In this document: piece by piece, positions 8,944-17,150 of the stretch
Layout: every line of letters starts with the position of its first letter
Numbering within the stretch: the stretch's first letter is position 1
Assembly: GCA_030431755.1 (NCBI GenBank)
Contig: JAUIIK010000039.1
Location: 1 to 38,342 of the forward strand
Length of the DNA stretch: 38,342 bases
DNA from: Chloroflexia bacterium
GTDB lineage: Bacteria; Chloroflexota; Chloroflexia; Thermomicrobiales; CFX8
Direction: 5' to 3'
The notes under the pieces: generated by a model
What the model was told of the DNA's origin: nothing
Database searches by the model: none
What the model saw: the letters and a program-made list of their open reading frames with translations, nothing else
Made by a program: the position numbers and the translations under genes

Positions 8944-9850
8944 TCAAGGCCCGGGGCCAACCGCCGACGAGACGCTGCCCTACGGCGAGATTTTCGACCG
9001 GGGTTACCAACACTACGCGGGGCAGCGCAACGGCCGCGCCTACGCCATCCGCCGCCTCATCATCTACTCGATCAAACGCGGGCTCGGAATCAAGAAGCGC
9101 TGGACCTCCAAGATCCTGCCAATCATCCTCTACGCGCTGGCTTACCTGCCGGCGCTCATCATCGTCGCGCTGTTGGCGTTCATCCCAATCGAGGATTTCG
9201 ACGGCCTGGGGTTCGACAGCCTCTATGGCGTCCTGGAGCTCGTCATCTTGATCTACGCCAGCGCGCTCGCTCCCGAGATGCTCTGTGACGACCGCCGCGA
9301 GCGCACATTGCAGCTCTATTTCTCGCGCCCGCTCACCCGGCTCGACTACATCCTTTCCAAAGTCATTGCCATGGGCATCCTCATGTCGACGGTTATCTTC
9401 GGTCCGCCACTCCTGCTCTTTCTCGGCCTCACCTTCGCCGACGACTCACCGGCCCGGTACCTCGTAGACCATATTGAGGACCTGCTGAAGATCGCCAGCT
9501 ACGGCATCCTCGTATCGGTCTTCTTCGGCGCGTTGAGCCTCTCAATCGCGACCTTCACGACACGCAAGGGCGTTGCGGCGGCGATCTTCATTATCGGAAC
9601 AATCATGCTGCAAGGCATTGCACTGTCGTTCTACGAGGCTATCGGCGAGGGCCGTTGGCGCGGACTGCTTGTCTTCATCAGCCCGCCGGACTTCGTCGAC
9701 TCATTGCGGCGCTGGCTATTCCGGGTCGACTCGCAGAACTCGATGTACGCCTCGCTGGACATCCCCGGCGCGTTCACGCTCGTTTGGCTGGCGGTCGTCA
9801 TCGGCGGCGCAATGTACCTGATGTACCGCACCTACCTGCAGGAGGACTAG
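8933..9850 (+). CDS. ABC-2 type permease (first pair)
   Basis: A 305-residue membrane protein with about six predicted spans: after a basic cytoplasmic start (IKRGLGIKKRW) come ILPIILYALAYLPAL, LELVILIYASALAP, GILMSTVIFGPPLLLFLGL, YGILVSVFFGALSLSI, AAIFIIGTIMLQGIA and FTLVWLAVVIGGAMYLM. The segment DDRRERTLQLYFSRPLTRLDYILSK is the usual ABC-2 cytoplasmic motif for contact with the ATPase. GTG 8933 follows AGGTGG at 8921 and overlaps the ATPase gene by 11 bases, which suggests translational coupling. It pairs with the preceding ATPase. Confidence 0.88.
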   Translation: MATNQGPGPTADETLPYGEIFDRGYQHYAGQRNGRAYAIRRLIIYSIKRGLGIKKRWTSKILPIILYALAYLPALIIVALLAFIPIEDFDGLGFDSLYGVLELVILIYASALAPEMLCDDRRERTLQLYFSRPLTRLDYILSKVIAMGILMSTVIFGPPLLLFLGLTFADDSPARYLVDHIEDLLKIASYGILVSVFFGALSLSIATFTTRKGVAAAIFIIGTIMLQGIALSFYEAIGEGRWRGLLVFISPPDFVDSLRRWLFRVDSQNSMYASLDIPGAFTLVWLAVVIGGAMYLMYRTYLQED

Positions 9851-9852
9851 CC

Positions 9853-10827
9853 ATGGCAACCTCTGCTGCGCCAACCGCGCCGACGTCGACGGAGCATCAA
9901 GGCCCGACAATCCAGGTCACGCAGGTATCCAAGTTCTATGGCGATGTCGTCGCGGTGTCGGACATCACCTTCTCGCTCGCGCCCGGCGTAACCGCGCTGC
10001 TCGGCCCGAACGGGGCCGGCAAATCAACGATGCTGGAGATGCTGACGGGCCTGCTGCGCCCCTCGGCCGGCAAGATTGAGATCCTGGGCAGATCCGTTCG
10101 CGGCGACCGCGATCTCTATCGCTACGTCGGGCTGGTGCCCGAGCAGGAGCACATGTACCCCTTCTTGACCGGCCGCGAGTTCCTCTACCTAAATGCCGTC
10201 ATGCAGGAAGTTTCCGACCCCGAGGCGGCGGCGCAACGTTCGCTGGAGACCGTCGAGCTCACCGAGGATGGCGATCGCAAGCTCGGCGGTTACTCGAAGG
10301 GTATGCGGCAGCGCGCGAAGATTGGCGCGGCGCTCGTCCACGACCCGCAGGTGCTGCTGATGGACGAGCCCTTATCCGGCACTGACCCGCTCCAACGCTT
10401 GCGGACTATCGAGCTCATCCAGCGGCTTGGCGACCAGGGCCGCACTGTCCTCGTCTCCTCCCACGTGCTCGATGAAGTCGAGCGCTTCGCCGACCGCATC
10501 CTTGTAATCGTCAATGGCAAACTCGCGGCGGCGGGCGACTTCCGGGCAATTCGCGAGCGCATGGATGAGCAGGCCTCGAAGATTCGCGTGCGCTCGACCG
10601 AGCCGCGGCGCTTCGCATCGGCCCTGATTCAGGACGATTCCGTGGCGGCGGTATCGATCGTGACCGACGAAGGCGCAGAACCGTCGATTCGTGTAGAAGC
10701 CAGCAACGTCCGCGCCTTCTACCGATCGGTTGCCGCGGTCGCCGCCCGCGAGGACATCACCCTCTACGAGGTCGCGGCTCTGGACGACTCGTTGACCAGC
10801 GTCTTCACCTACGTGGTTGGGCGGTAG
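9853..10827 (+). CDS. ABC transporter ATP-binding protein (second pair)
   Basis: A 324-residue ABC-2-type ATPase. ATG 9853 follows GGAGGA at the end of the permease gene, two bases after its stop. It has Walker A GPNGAGKST, a signature-like YSKGMRQR, Walker B LLMDEPLSGTDP and H-loop SSHVL, with a C-terminal extension of about 100 residues. Its N-terminus (residues 1-17) is Ala/Thr/Pro-rich and precedes the first strand. Similarity to the first ATPase in layout suggests duplication within the operon, though the two are clearly diverged. It should serve the permease that begins two bases after its stop, or the two pairs may assemble together. Confidence 0.92.
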   Translation: MATSAAPTAPTSTEHQGPTIQVTQVSKFYGDVVAVSDITFSLAPGVTALLGPNGAGKSTMLEMLTGLLRPSAGKIEILGRSVRGDRDLYRYVGLVPEQEHMYPFLTGREFLYLNAVMQEVSDPEAAAQRSLETVELTEDGDRKLGGYSKGMRQRAKIGAALVHDPQVLLMDEPLSGTDPLQRLRTIELIQRLGDQGRTVLVSSHVLDEVERFADRILVIVNGKLAAAGDFRAIRERMDEQASKIRVRSTEPRRFASALIQDDSVAAVSIVTDEGAEPSIRVEASNVRAFYRSVAAVAAREDITLYEVAALDDSLTSVFTYVVGR

Positions 10828-10829
10828 CA

Positions 10830-11588
10830 ATGAGCAACATGACCCGCTCGCTAATCGCGCTACTCCCGGTCTCGACGCTGACGCTCTTGCAGTTCAGCAG
10901 CGGCAAGGCTATCCGCTTCGTCGCCTTCTTTTCGGCCCTGCCGATCCTCTTCGGTGCCATCTACCGCGTTGGAGACATCGACGATTCACCGGATGTCTTC
11001 TTCGCCGGGGTTGTCCTCAGCACCGTTTTCGGGACCCTCTTGCCGATCGCCACGCTGATCCTGGCGACCAGCGCATTCCGCGACGAGATCGACGACCGGA
11101 CGATGGTCTACCTGGTCATCAAGCCCGTCTCCCGCTTCCGGATCGTCGCCGAGAAGTACCTGGCCGTCACCGAATCGACGATCCTCGCGCTCTGGCTCGG
11201 CGTCATCGCAACCTGGATCATCATCTCCGGCACGTCCATGCCCGACACAATCGAGGTGCTTGTCGCGGCGATTGTCGCTACCCTCGCAGGCGTGGCCGCC
11301 TACTCCGCCGTCTTCATCGCCGTGAGCTTGCTGGTGCCGCGTGCGCTCATCGTCGGCATCCTCTACACGATCATTTGGGAATCCCTGCTCAGCCGCTTCA
11401 TCCCCGGCGTCTGGACGTTGAGCGTTCGCCATTATGTCGACTCCATCTTCGTCCGGCTCTACAACGACCCCGGCGTGACGCTCGACAACTCTGTGCAGCT
11501 CTACGCGGCATTTCCAGCCATTCTGATCATGATCGGGCTTTCGTTCGGCCTGGCGACCCTGCGCCTGCGAACGATGGACTTCGAGTAG
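10830..11588 (+). CDS. ABC-2 type permease (second pair)
   Basis: A 252-residue membrane protein with about six spans (FVAFFSALPILFGAIY, GVVLSTVFGTLLPIATLIL, ILALWLGVIATWIII, VAAIVATLAGVAAYSAVFI, IVGILYTIIWESLL, ILIMIGLSFGLATL). The cytoplasmic stretch RDEIDDRTMVYLVIKPVSR with RFRIVAEKYL matches the ABC-2 pattern of a short charged loop before a membrane-bound helix. ATG 10830 comes two bases after the second ATPase stop, so this is the last gene of the five-gene run. Substrate unknown; the neighbouring arginase-family gene gives only a weak hint at a nitrogen-containing compound. Confidence 0.87.
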   Translation: MSNMTRSLIALLPVSTLTLLQFSSGKAIRFVAFFSALPILFGAIYRVGDIDDSPDVFFAGVVLSTVFGTLLPIATLILATSAFRDEIDDRTMVYLVIKPVSRFRIVAEKYLAVTESTILALWLGVIATWIIISGTSMPDTIEVLVAAIVATLAGVAAYSAVFIAVSLLVPRALIVGILYTIIWESLLSRFIPGVWTLSVRHYVDSIFVRLYNDPGVTLDNSVQLYAAFPAILIMIGLSFGLATLRLRTMDFE

Positions 11589-11665
11589 CCGCGTTCCCGC
11601 AGGTGCGCCCGGACATGCTACCGTTTTGAGCGACGAACAATTGCTCGAGCTCGAAAGCAGGTCCA

Positions 11666-12076
11666 GTGACGCTAACCCCCGAACAGAGGTCATTTCTGGA
11701 GGAGCAGCGCTTCACCGTGCTTGCGACCTCCTTCCCGGACGGGCGTATCCAGCAAACAGTGATGTGGTACATGCTGCGCGGCGACACGATCATCATGAAC
11801 ACCGCCGCCGGGCGCGTGAAGGACCGGAATATCCGCGCCAACCCCGCCGTTTCATTGTGTTGGGAAGAGCACTACAAGTTCTTGACGATCAATGGCACGG
11901 TGACCGAACTGATCGACGATCCTGCACAAGCGCTGGAGGACATCTTCAGTTTGGCGCGGCGCTACAACCCCGATGCGTCGGATGACGACATCGATGCGCG
12001 CTTCTCGAACTTCCGACAGGAGGAGCGGGTGACAATCGTCGTCTCGATCGATAGTGTGATCGCCAACGGCTTCTAG
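11666..12076 (+). CDS. PPOX-class F420/FMN-binding protein
   Basis: A 136-residue split-beta-barrel protein of the pyridoxamine 5'-phosphate oxidase-like class, whose small members often use coenzyme F420. The N-terminal pattern (FLEEQRFTVLATSFPDG, then MWYMLRGDTIIMNT, then GRVKDRNIRANP) is that of the F420-dependent PPOX group. It starts at GTG 11666. A second F420-type enzyme follows 54 bases after its stop, and the F420 biosynthesis gene cofE comes next, which strengthens F420 over FMN as the cofactor. Substrate unknown; relatives reduce or bind various heterocyclic compounds. Confidence 0.85.
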   Translation: MTLTPEQRSFLEEQRFTVLATSFPDGRIQQTVMWYMLRGDTIIMNTAAGRVKDRNIRANPAVSLCWEEHYKFLTINGTVTELIDDPAQALEDIFSLARRYNPDASDDDIDARFSNFRQEERVTIVVSIDSVIANGF

Positions 12077-12130
12077 CATCAAGAGCTAGAGACAAACGAT
12101 ACAACCGCCAACGACAGGAAAGGACTCCCT

Positions 12131-13114
12131 ATGGTTGTCATGGGTTACGCGGCGATGATGGAGCAGTTTTCACCGACCGTGCTGCTCGACTACTGCGAAC
12201 GCGCCGAGAAGGTCGGATTTCCGACGGTCATGGCGTCGGACCACTTCCACCCCTGGGTGCCCGAGCAGGGCGAGAGCGGCTTCAGTTACGCCTTCATGGC
12301 GGCGCTTGGTGAACGCACCGAGCAGCGCTTCGGCCCCGGCGTGGTCTGCCCGAGCTTCCGCTATCATCCGGCCATCGTCGCCCACATGGCGGCGACGCTT
12401 GAGGCGATGTACCCGGGCCGCACCTACCTGGGCATCGGCGCTGGCGAGGCATTGAACGAAGCTATCGTCGGCGGCGAATGGCCGGACGGCGGCCAGCGCT
12501 CCCGGATGATGTTCGAAGCCATCGAGATCATCGAGAAGCTCTTCACCGGCAAGCGCGTCAAGCATGAGGGCCGCTACTTCAAGATGGAGTACGCCCGGCT
12601 CTACACGATTCCGGACGAGCCGCCGCCCATCTACGTCGCCACCGCCGGCCCGCTCAACGCCCTCCGCACCGGCCGCCACACTGACGGCATGATCACCGTC
12701 GGCGCGCCTGAAGAGCGCATTGAAGGGCTCTTCAGCCAGTTCGAGAAGGGCGCTGAGCGCGAGGGCAAGGACGCCTCGAAGATGGCGAAGATCCTCCAGA
12801 TCCACGTCTCATACGCCAAGACAGAGGAAGAGGCGACCGAGAACGCGGTCAAGGAATGGCCCAACGGTGGCATGGCCTTCCCGAAGGCCGACATCCGCCA
12901 GCCCGAGGACTTCCAGGCGATGGCCCGGCTCGTCGAGCCCAAGCACTACGCCAACCGCGTCTTCATCTCGAACGACCCGGCGGCGCATCTCGAGCACGTC
13001 AAGCACTGGGCGTCGTTCGGCTTCGATGAGATCTACGTCCACAACGTCGGGCGCAACCAAGAGGAGTTCATCGACGTCTACGGCGAGCATGTCATTCCGC
13101 ACGTCAACGACTAG
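12131..13114 (+). CDS. F420-dependent oxidoreductase, FGD-like (LLM family)
   Basis: A 327-residue TIM-barrel enzyme of the luciferase-like F420 group, strongly resembling F420-dependent glucose-6-phosphate dehydrogenase in its N-terminal half: ASDHFHPW (Asp37, His38, Trp42) and GIGAGEALNE (Glu106) match the residues that hold F420 and catalyse hydride transfer there. In the region where the mycobacterial enzyme has a phosphate-binding Lys (GKGEE as I recall), this protein reads GAPEE, so glucose-6-phosphate may not be the substrate. An Arg in NRVFIS may match the third phosphate contact. ATG 12131 follows GGAAAGGA. It sits between the PPOX-type gene and cofE in what may be an F420 operon. 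Confidence 0.88.
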   Translation: MVVMGYAAMMEQFSPTVLLDYCERAEKVGFPTVMASDHFHPWVPEQGESGFSYAFMAALGERTEQRFGPGVVCPSFRYHPAIVAHMAATLEAMYPGRTYLGIGAGEALNEAIVGGEWPDGGQRSRMMFEAIEIIEKLFTGKRVKHEGRYFKMEYARLYTIPDEPPPIYVATAGPLNALRTGRHTDGMITVGAPEERIEGLFSQFEKGAEREGKDASKMAKILQIHVSYAKTEEEATENAVKEWPNGGMAFPKADIRQPEDFQAMARLVEPKHYANRVFISNDPAAHLEHVKHWASFGFDEIYVHNVGRNQEEFIDVYGEHVIPHVND

Positions 13115-13136
13115 ATCCACTCATTCGTCGCGCATT

Positions 13137-13169
13137 GCCCGGTAGCGGTCCCATCGGACGCTACCGGGC
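13137..13169. terminator. Hairpin between the FGD-like gene and cofE
   Basis: An 11-bp perfect stem (13137-13147 with 13159-13169) can be extended inward by GTCC/GGAC if one G is bulged. It begins 23 bases after the FGD-like stop and ends 21 bases before ATG of cofE. No U run follows, so it may stabilise the 3' end or attenuate read-through into cofE rather than fully terminate. Confidence 0.55.
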
Positions 13170-13190
13170 ATCACGATATGCGAGGAAAGC

Positions 13191-13949
13191 ATGGCAGTCC
13201 CGGAAATCCAGATCTTCGGTCTCGACGGCATTCCCGAGGTGCGGGAGGGCGATGATCTGATATCGATCATAACGAGCGCGTTGAAAACATCAGAGCTCGA
13301 CCTGCGCGACGAAGATGTGCTCGTCATCACCCAGAAGATCGTGTCGAAGGCCGAGGGGCGACTCGTCGACCTCGCAACTATCGAACCGTCGGCGATCGCC
13401 CAGACCTTCGCCGATGCCTGGGACAAGGACGCCCGGCAGGTAGAGGTCGTGCTCCGTGAGAGCGCGCGCATCGTCAGAATGGACCGTGGCGTGATGATCA
13501 CCGAGACCCACCATGGGTTCATCTGCGCCAACGCCGGTGTCGATGCCTCGAACGTCCCGGAGACGGGTCAGGTCTGCCTCCTGCCGGTCGACTCCGACGC
13601 CTCGGCCCGCCGCATTCGCGCCGGCCTGCAAGAAGCGCTCGGTGTCGCCCCGGCGATCATCATCTGCGACTCCTTCGGCCGCCCCTGGCGCAGGGGCATC
13701 ACGAACATCGCCATCGGCGTCGCCGGGATGGACCTCTTCGCGGACTATCGCGGCCAGGTCGACTCCGGCGGTCACGAGATGCGCGTTACGATCATGGCCG
13801 TCGCCGACGAGCTAGCATCCGCCGCCGAGCTCGTCCACGGCAAGATCGACGGCCGTCCTGTCGCCGTCATCCGCGGCTACCCGTACACCAAAGGCGACAG
13901 CCGCGCGACCGACATTGTGTTGGAGCGTGAGAAGGACATGTTCCCGTAA
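13191..13949 (+). CDS. cofE: Coenzyme F420-0:L-glutamate ligase
   Basis: CofE adds L-glutamates to F420-0 using GTP, the last stage of coenzyme F420 biosynthesis, in the cytoplasm. The 252-residue length matches stand-alone CofE, not the longer actinobacterial FbiB, which carries a C-terminal nitroreductase-like domain absent here. Family features seen are DVLVITQKIVSKAEGR, GFICANAGVDASN, IICDSFGRPWRRG followed by NIAIGVAGM, and the late YPYTKGDSRATD. ATG 13191 follows GCGAGGAAA. It lies directly after two probable F420-using enzymes. The other biosynthetic genes (cofC, cofD, cofG/H) are not in the window. Confidence 0.95.
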   Translation: MAVPEIQIFGLDGIPEVREGDDLISIITSALKTSELDLRDEDVLVITQKIVSKAEGRLVDLATIEPSAIAQTFADAWDKDARQVEVVLRESARIVRMDRGVMITETHHGFICANAGVDASNVPETGQVCLLPVDSDASARRIRAGLQEALGVAPAIIICDSFGRPWRRGITNIAIGVAGMDLFADYRGQVDSGGHEMRVTIMAVADELASAAELVHGKIDGRPVAVIRGYPYTKGDSRATDIVLEREKDMFP

Positions 13950-14004
13950 ATCGAGATTCCCCGATGGAGTTTGGATGTCTCTGGAACACCGACACTGACA
14001 AATC

Positions 14005-14079
14005 GTAGAGGTGGAGTTCATCTCCACCCGGGTATTGGCTTCGATTCCGGTGCCGGGTGGAGATGAACTCCACCCCTAC
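14005..14079. repeat. Inverted repeat whose arms are themselves hairpins
   Basis: Arms 14005-14031 and 14053-14079 are inverted copies at 26 of 27 positions around a 21-base centre. Each arm also contains its own palindrome (GGTGGAG-5 bases-CTCCACC), so the sequence can fold either as one long hairpin or as two small ones. It lies in the 176-base gap between the convergent cofE and molybdoenzyme genes, where it may also terminate transcription. The left end is shared with 5613-5632. Confidence 0.8.
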
Positions 14080-14125
14080 AGATCGTGGACGAAATCGCCT
14101 GACGTGTTCCCGCAGTTGAAGCGGG

Positions 14126-15838
14126 CTACGGGGTGTAGTTGCCGTCCAGCCACTGTCTGGCAAGCGCGCTGACGGGCTGTCCGTCTTCGTCGACGGAACC
14201 GCCAGAGGCGTCAAGGACCTCGAACCAGTTGCGGTCGTAGCCGGTCGCGCCGTCCGGCAGTGGCTCGTTTTCTTCCTCGGTCTGTAGCACGCCGTCACCG
14301 TCGGTCGCTCGCACGGTAACGCGGCGAATGCCGGGCTCGGTCGCGAGGTAGTCGTAGCGCCAGAGTCGCCAGGTGCGGCTTGACGGCACCTCCGAGAGCT
14401 CCGCCTCGTTCCAGGTCTCGCCGCCATCGGTCGTCACTTCGACCTTCTCAATGCCTCGGTCGCCTGCGAAAGCGACGCCGCCCATCTGGACCGTCTCGCC
14501 CATCTCGGCCTTGTAGCCGCGCCGTGGAATGTCCAGCCGGCTCATTGTTACGACCGTCGCGACATCGCTCCACTGGCGTTCCTGCCAGTAGCCCTGGTAG
14601 TCCTCATCGACGGCCTCGATCTTCGTGATCCACTTCACGTTCTTCATCCCGAAGATATTCGGCACGATCAACCGCAATGGGAAGCCGTGCTTGTCGGTCA
14701 GCGGCTGCCCATCCATGAGGTAGACGAGCATCGTGTCATCCTGCATCGCTTCATCGAGCGGGATTGATTCGGTGTACCCGTCAGCAGCTTCCATCTTGAT
14801 GTCGATGACACCATCCTGAATACCAGCCTCCTCCAGCAAGTCCTTGAGCGGGAAGCCGGTCCAGATCGTGTTCGAGATGTAGGTGCCGCCAACGCGGTTG
14901 GAGATGCACTCGAGCGTCGATGCCATCTCGGTTGTTTCACGCATCATGACATCAGTGAAGCTCAGGGACATTGGATTCTCGACCATGCCGCCGATATCGA
15001 GCGACCAGTCCATCTCCGTGACGGTCGGATCGACGAGGTTCTTGGACACGACGTAGAAGGCGTCATTCGGGGTGATGAACTCCGGCATCCCGGCTGCCTC
15101 GAACGTGCCCTCGCCTGCCGTCGCCCGGAACGCCGCCTCGGTATCCGCGACGGTTCGGAGGCGGTTGGCGTGGGTACCGACATAGCGGGCGGCCCAAAGC
15201 GCCGGGATCGCCAGCGCGCCGAGTCCCGCGTACTTCAGGATCGCGCGACGGCTCTCGTCGGTCGCTGTCTCGGTAGTTGCGCCCGGCCAGGGCACCATCG
15301 CGGCCACCATCGCGCCATAAGCGAGCGCGGTGATGACGAAGTTGATCTGCGTATCCATCGTGCCGAGCGGCGAGTCGAGCGCGAAGAGGCCGATCCCACC
15401 GATAGGCGCGGCAACAAGCGAAAGCGTCAGCCAGGCGACGCCACTCAGGGCCAGACCGCCAAGGATGCGCGCTCTAATCGAAGAGCCAGCGAAGCGCGCG
15501 TAGATGACCGCGCCTACCGCCGCCGCAATGATCTGGCCCACGGTGATGCCGATCAACGCGACCGGTTTCGCGTTCTCCTCAAGACTCTGGATCGAGTCCC
15601 GCACGACCGACAGCGGCAGTTCAGCAGTTGTACGCTCGGCAAGCAGCTGGGCAACAATTGAGCCACCCCAGCTCCGGCCAATCCAGAGCATGAGCCCGCT
15701 CGCGATGAGACCGGCCAACGCCCCGACGATCACCGCGTTCAGCAAGCGCCAGTCACGGGTCTCGACCGGCGCGAGTACCCCCGCGTCGACGTCATCAGGA
15801 TGCTCTGCGCTTGTTAGATCAGTTGGCACGCTTGTCAT
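14126..15838 (-). CDS. Membrane-anchored molybdopterin oxidoreductase (sulfite-oxidase fold)
   Basis: A 570-residue protein with a membrane N-terminus and an extracytoplasmic molybdenum domain. Spans are about 32-54, 93-114, 125-145, 165-183 and 200-217; just before the last is SRRAILK (196-202), a Tat-like twin-arginine motif. From about 245 the sulfite-oxidase-type Moco domain follows, with the Mo-ligand Cys311 in TLECISNRVGG and typical GFPLKDLLEEAG and GFPLRLIVPN segments. The C-terminal third (from about 425) is the Ig-like Mo-co dimerisation domain (VEVTTDGGETWNEAEL). No haem motif is visible. The Moco part suggests a respiratory or detoxifying oxidoreductase; the substrate is not evident. 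Start ATG 15838. Confidence 0.88.
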   Translation of the reverse strand: MTSVPTDLTSAEHPDDVDAGVLAPVETRDWRLLNAVIVGALAGLIASGLMLWIGRSWGGSIVAQLLAERTTAELPLSVVRDSIQSLEENAKPVALIGITVGQIIAAAVGAVIYARFAGSSIRARILGGLALSGVAWLTLSLVAAPIGGIGLFALDSPLGTMDTQINFVITALAYGAMVAAMVPWPGATTETATDESRRAILKYAGLGALAIPALWAARYVGTHANRLRTVADTEAAFRATAGEGTFEAAGMPEFITPNDAFYVVSKNLVDPTVTEMDWSLDIGGMVENPMSLSFTDVMMRETTEMASTLECISNRVGGTYISNTIWTGFPLKDLLEEAGIQDGVIDIKMEAADGYTESIPLDEAMQDDTMLVYLMDGQPLTDKHGFPLRLIVPNIFGMKNVKWITKIEAVDEDYQGYWQERQWSDVATVVTMSRLDIPRRGYKAEMGETVQMGGVAFAGDRGIEKVEVTTDGGETWNEAELSEVPSSRTWRLWRYDYLATEPGIRRVTVRATDGDGVLQTEEENEPLPDGATGYDRNWFEVLDASGGSVDEDGQPVSALARQWLDGNYTP

Positions 15839-15980
15839 CGTGAATCGCCTCGCTCGTCATGTGTCGTCGCGACTTCATGCCGCATCGTCGCAGTCTGAAG
15901 TATGCCCCGCGCTGGTTACGGCGATATTACGGGTGGCGACGGGCGGGGCCCGAGCGTGGCGATCCACAGTTGAGCTTGCG

Positions 15981-17048
15981 CTAGTCGGCGGCTTCCAGCT
16001 CAAGCAGTACTGATTTGCGTTCAGCGCCCCAGCGGTAGCCGCCGTACCCGCCGTCGGCGCGGACGACTCGGTGACACGGAATGGCGAGCGCCAGACGGTT
16101 CTGGCCGCAAGCGTTGGCGACGGCCCGTGCTGCGGTCGGGCGGCCGATCTCCGCCGCAATCTCACCGTAGCTCCGCGTCTCGCCGGGCGGGATCACCCGA
16201 ATCGCTTGCCAGACGCGCCGCTGAAACGCCGTCCCACGGATGTCGAGCGGCAGCTCGGGGTGCGGTTGCTCGCCAGTGAGGTAATCGAGTACGACTTGTA
16301 ACCAGGGGTGGCTCTCGGGCTCCGGCACAAGCTCCGCTTGGGGGAACTCTGCGGCCAGCCTCACGACGAGGTCATCCTCATCGTCACCAAACTGAATCGA
16401 CGCGACGCCTACGTCGGTGTATGCAATGACGACGGGTCCGAGCGTGGTTTGCGCTGTCGCATAGCGAATCTCGATGCCTTGAGCGCCGTTCCGATAAGCC
16501 CCAGGTGTCATTCCGAGCTCACGGCCAGCCGCCTCGTAGAGCGCTGCCGATGAGTCGAAACCAGCCTCGTAGACGCTGCCGGTCACATCGCGTCCACGTC
16601 GCAGCTCTGAGCGTAGGCGGTCCATCCGCCGTTGCCGGGCAAAGTCCGCTGGCGAGACGCCCGTTGCCGCCTTGAACTTGCGCTGGAGGTGACCTGGGCT
16701 CAGGCCGGTAATCTCGGCGAGGTCGTCCAACGTCGGCCGGCCATCTTCCCAATCATCGATTGCGGTCACAACCTGTTCGACGAACCTGGCGTCGGCGGAG
16801 GCCGCCTCCGGAGCGCAGCGCTTGCAGGCGCGGTAGCCGCCTGCGATCGCGTCGCTGGGTTGATCGTAATAGACGACGCGCTCCGGCTGCGGCCGCCGCG
16901 AGGGGCAGGTTGGCCGGCAGAATATACCGGTCGATGTCACCGCATAGACGAACTGACCATCGGCTCTGGCATCGCGTTCGAGAACGGCCTGCCAGCGACT
17001 GGCATCGTCGCCGTAGGCGCTGTCTGCGTGGTTGGTTGGCGATTGCAC
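15981..17048 (-). CDS. ada: Ada: methyltransferase and AraC-type regulator
   Basis: A complete 355-residue Ada protein, which removes methyl groups from alkylated DNA and activates the adaptive response. The N-terminal zinc domain has four Cys at 44, 48, 75 and 78 (FCRPTCPSRRP, then CKRC); one of them takes methyl from phosphotriesters. A tandem AraC helix-turn-helix follows at about 95-185 (LDDLAEITGLSPGHLQRKFK). The C-terminal methylguanine methyltransferase domain has the acceptor Cys in IPCHRVVR. GTG 17048 follows GGAG at good spacing. It lies 102 bases after the MidA-type gene on the same strand and probably has its own promoter, which Ada proteins normally activate. Confidence 0.95.
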   Translation of the reverse strand: MQSPTNHADSAYGDDASRWQAVLERDARADGQFVYAVTSTGIFCRPTCPSRRPQPERVVYYDQPSDAIAGGYRACKRCAPEAASADARFVEQVVTAIDDWEDGRPTLDDLAEITGLSPGHLQRKFKAATGVSPADFARQRRMDRLRSELRRGRDVTGSVYEAGFDSSAALYEAAGRELGMTPGAYRNGAQGIEIRYATAQTTLGPVVIAYTDVGVASIQFGDDEDDLVVRLAAEFPQAELVPEPESHPWLQVVLDYLTGEQPHPELPLDIRGTAFQRRVWQAIRVIPPGETRSYGEIAAEIGRPTAARAVANACGQNRLALAIPCHRVVRADGGYGGYRWGAERKSVLLELEAAD

Positions 17049-17150
17049 TGGCTACTCCATATCTTCCTGCGGAATCGCGTGATCCCTCTCTGGAACTAGC
17101 CTATGACTGGAGCGCCGCCGACGCTATCGCGATCTTGCGATCAAACTGAG

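Noticed and set aside
15904-15949. GCCCCGC and GCGGGGC with a 33-base loop, between ada and the molybdoenzyme gene
   Set aside because: The stem is short and the loop long; it is within chance for GC-rich DNA.
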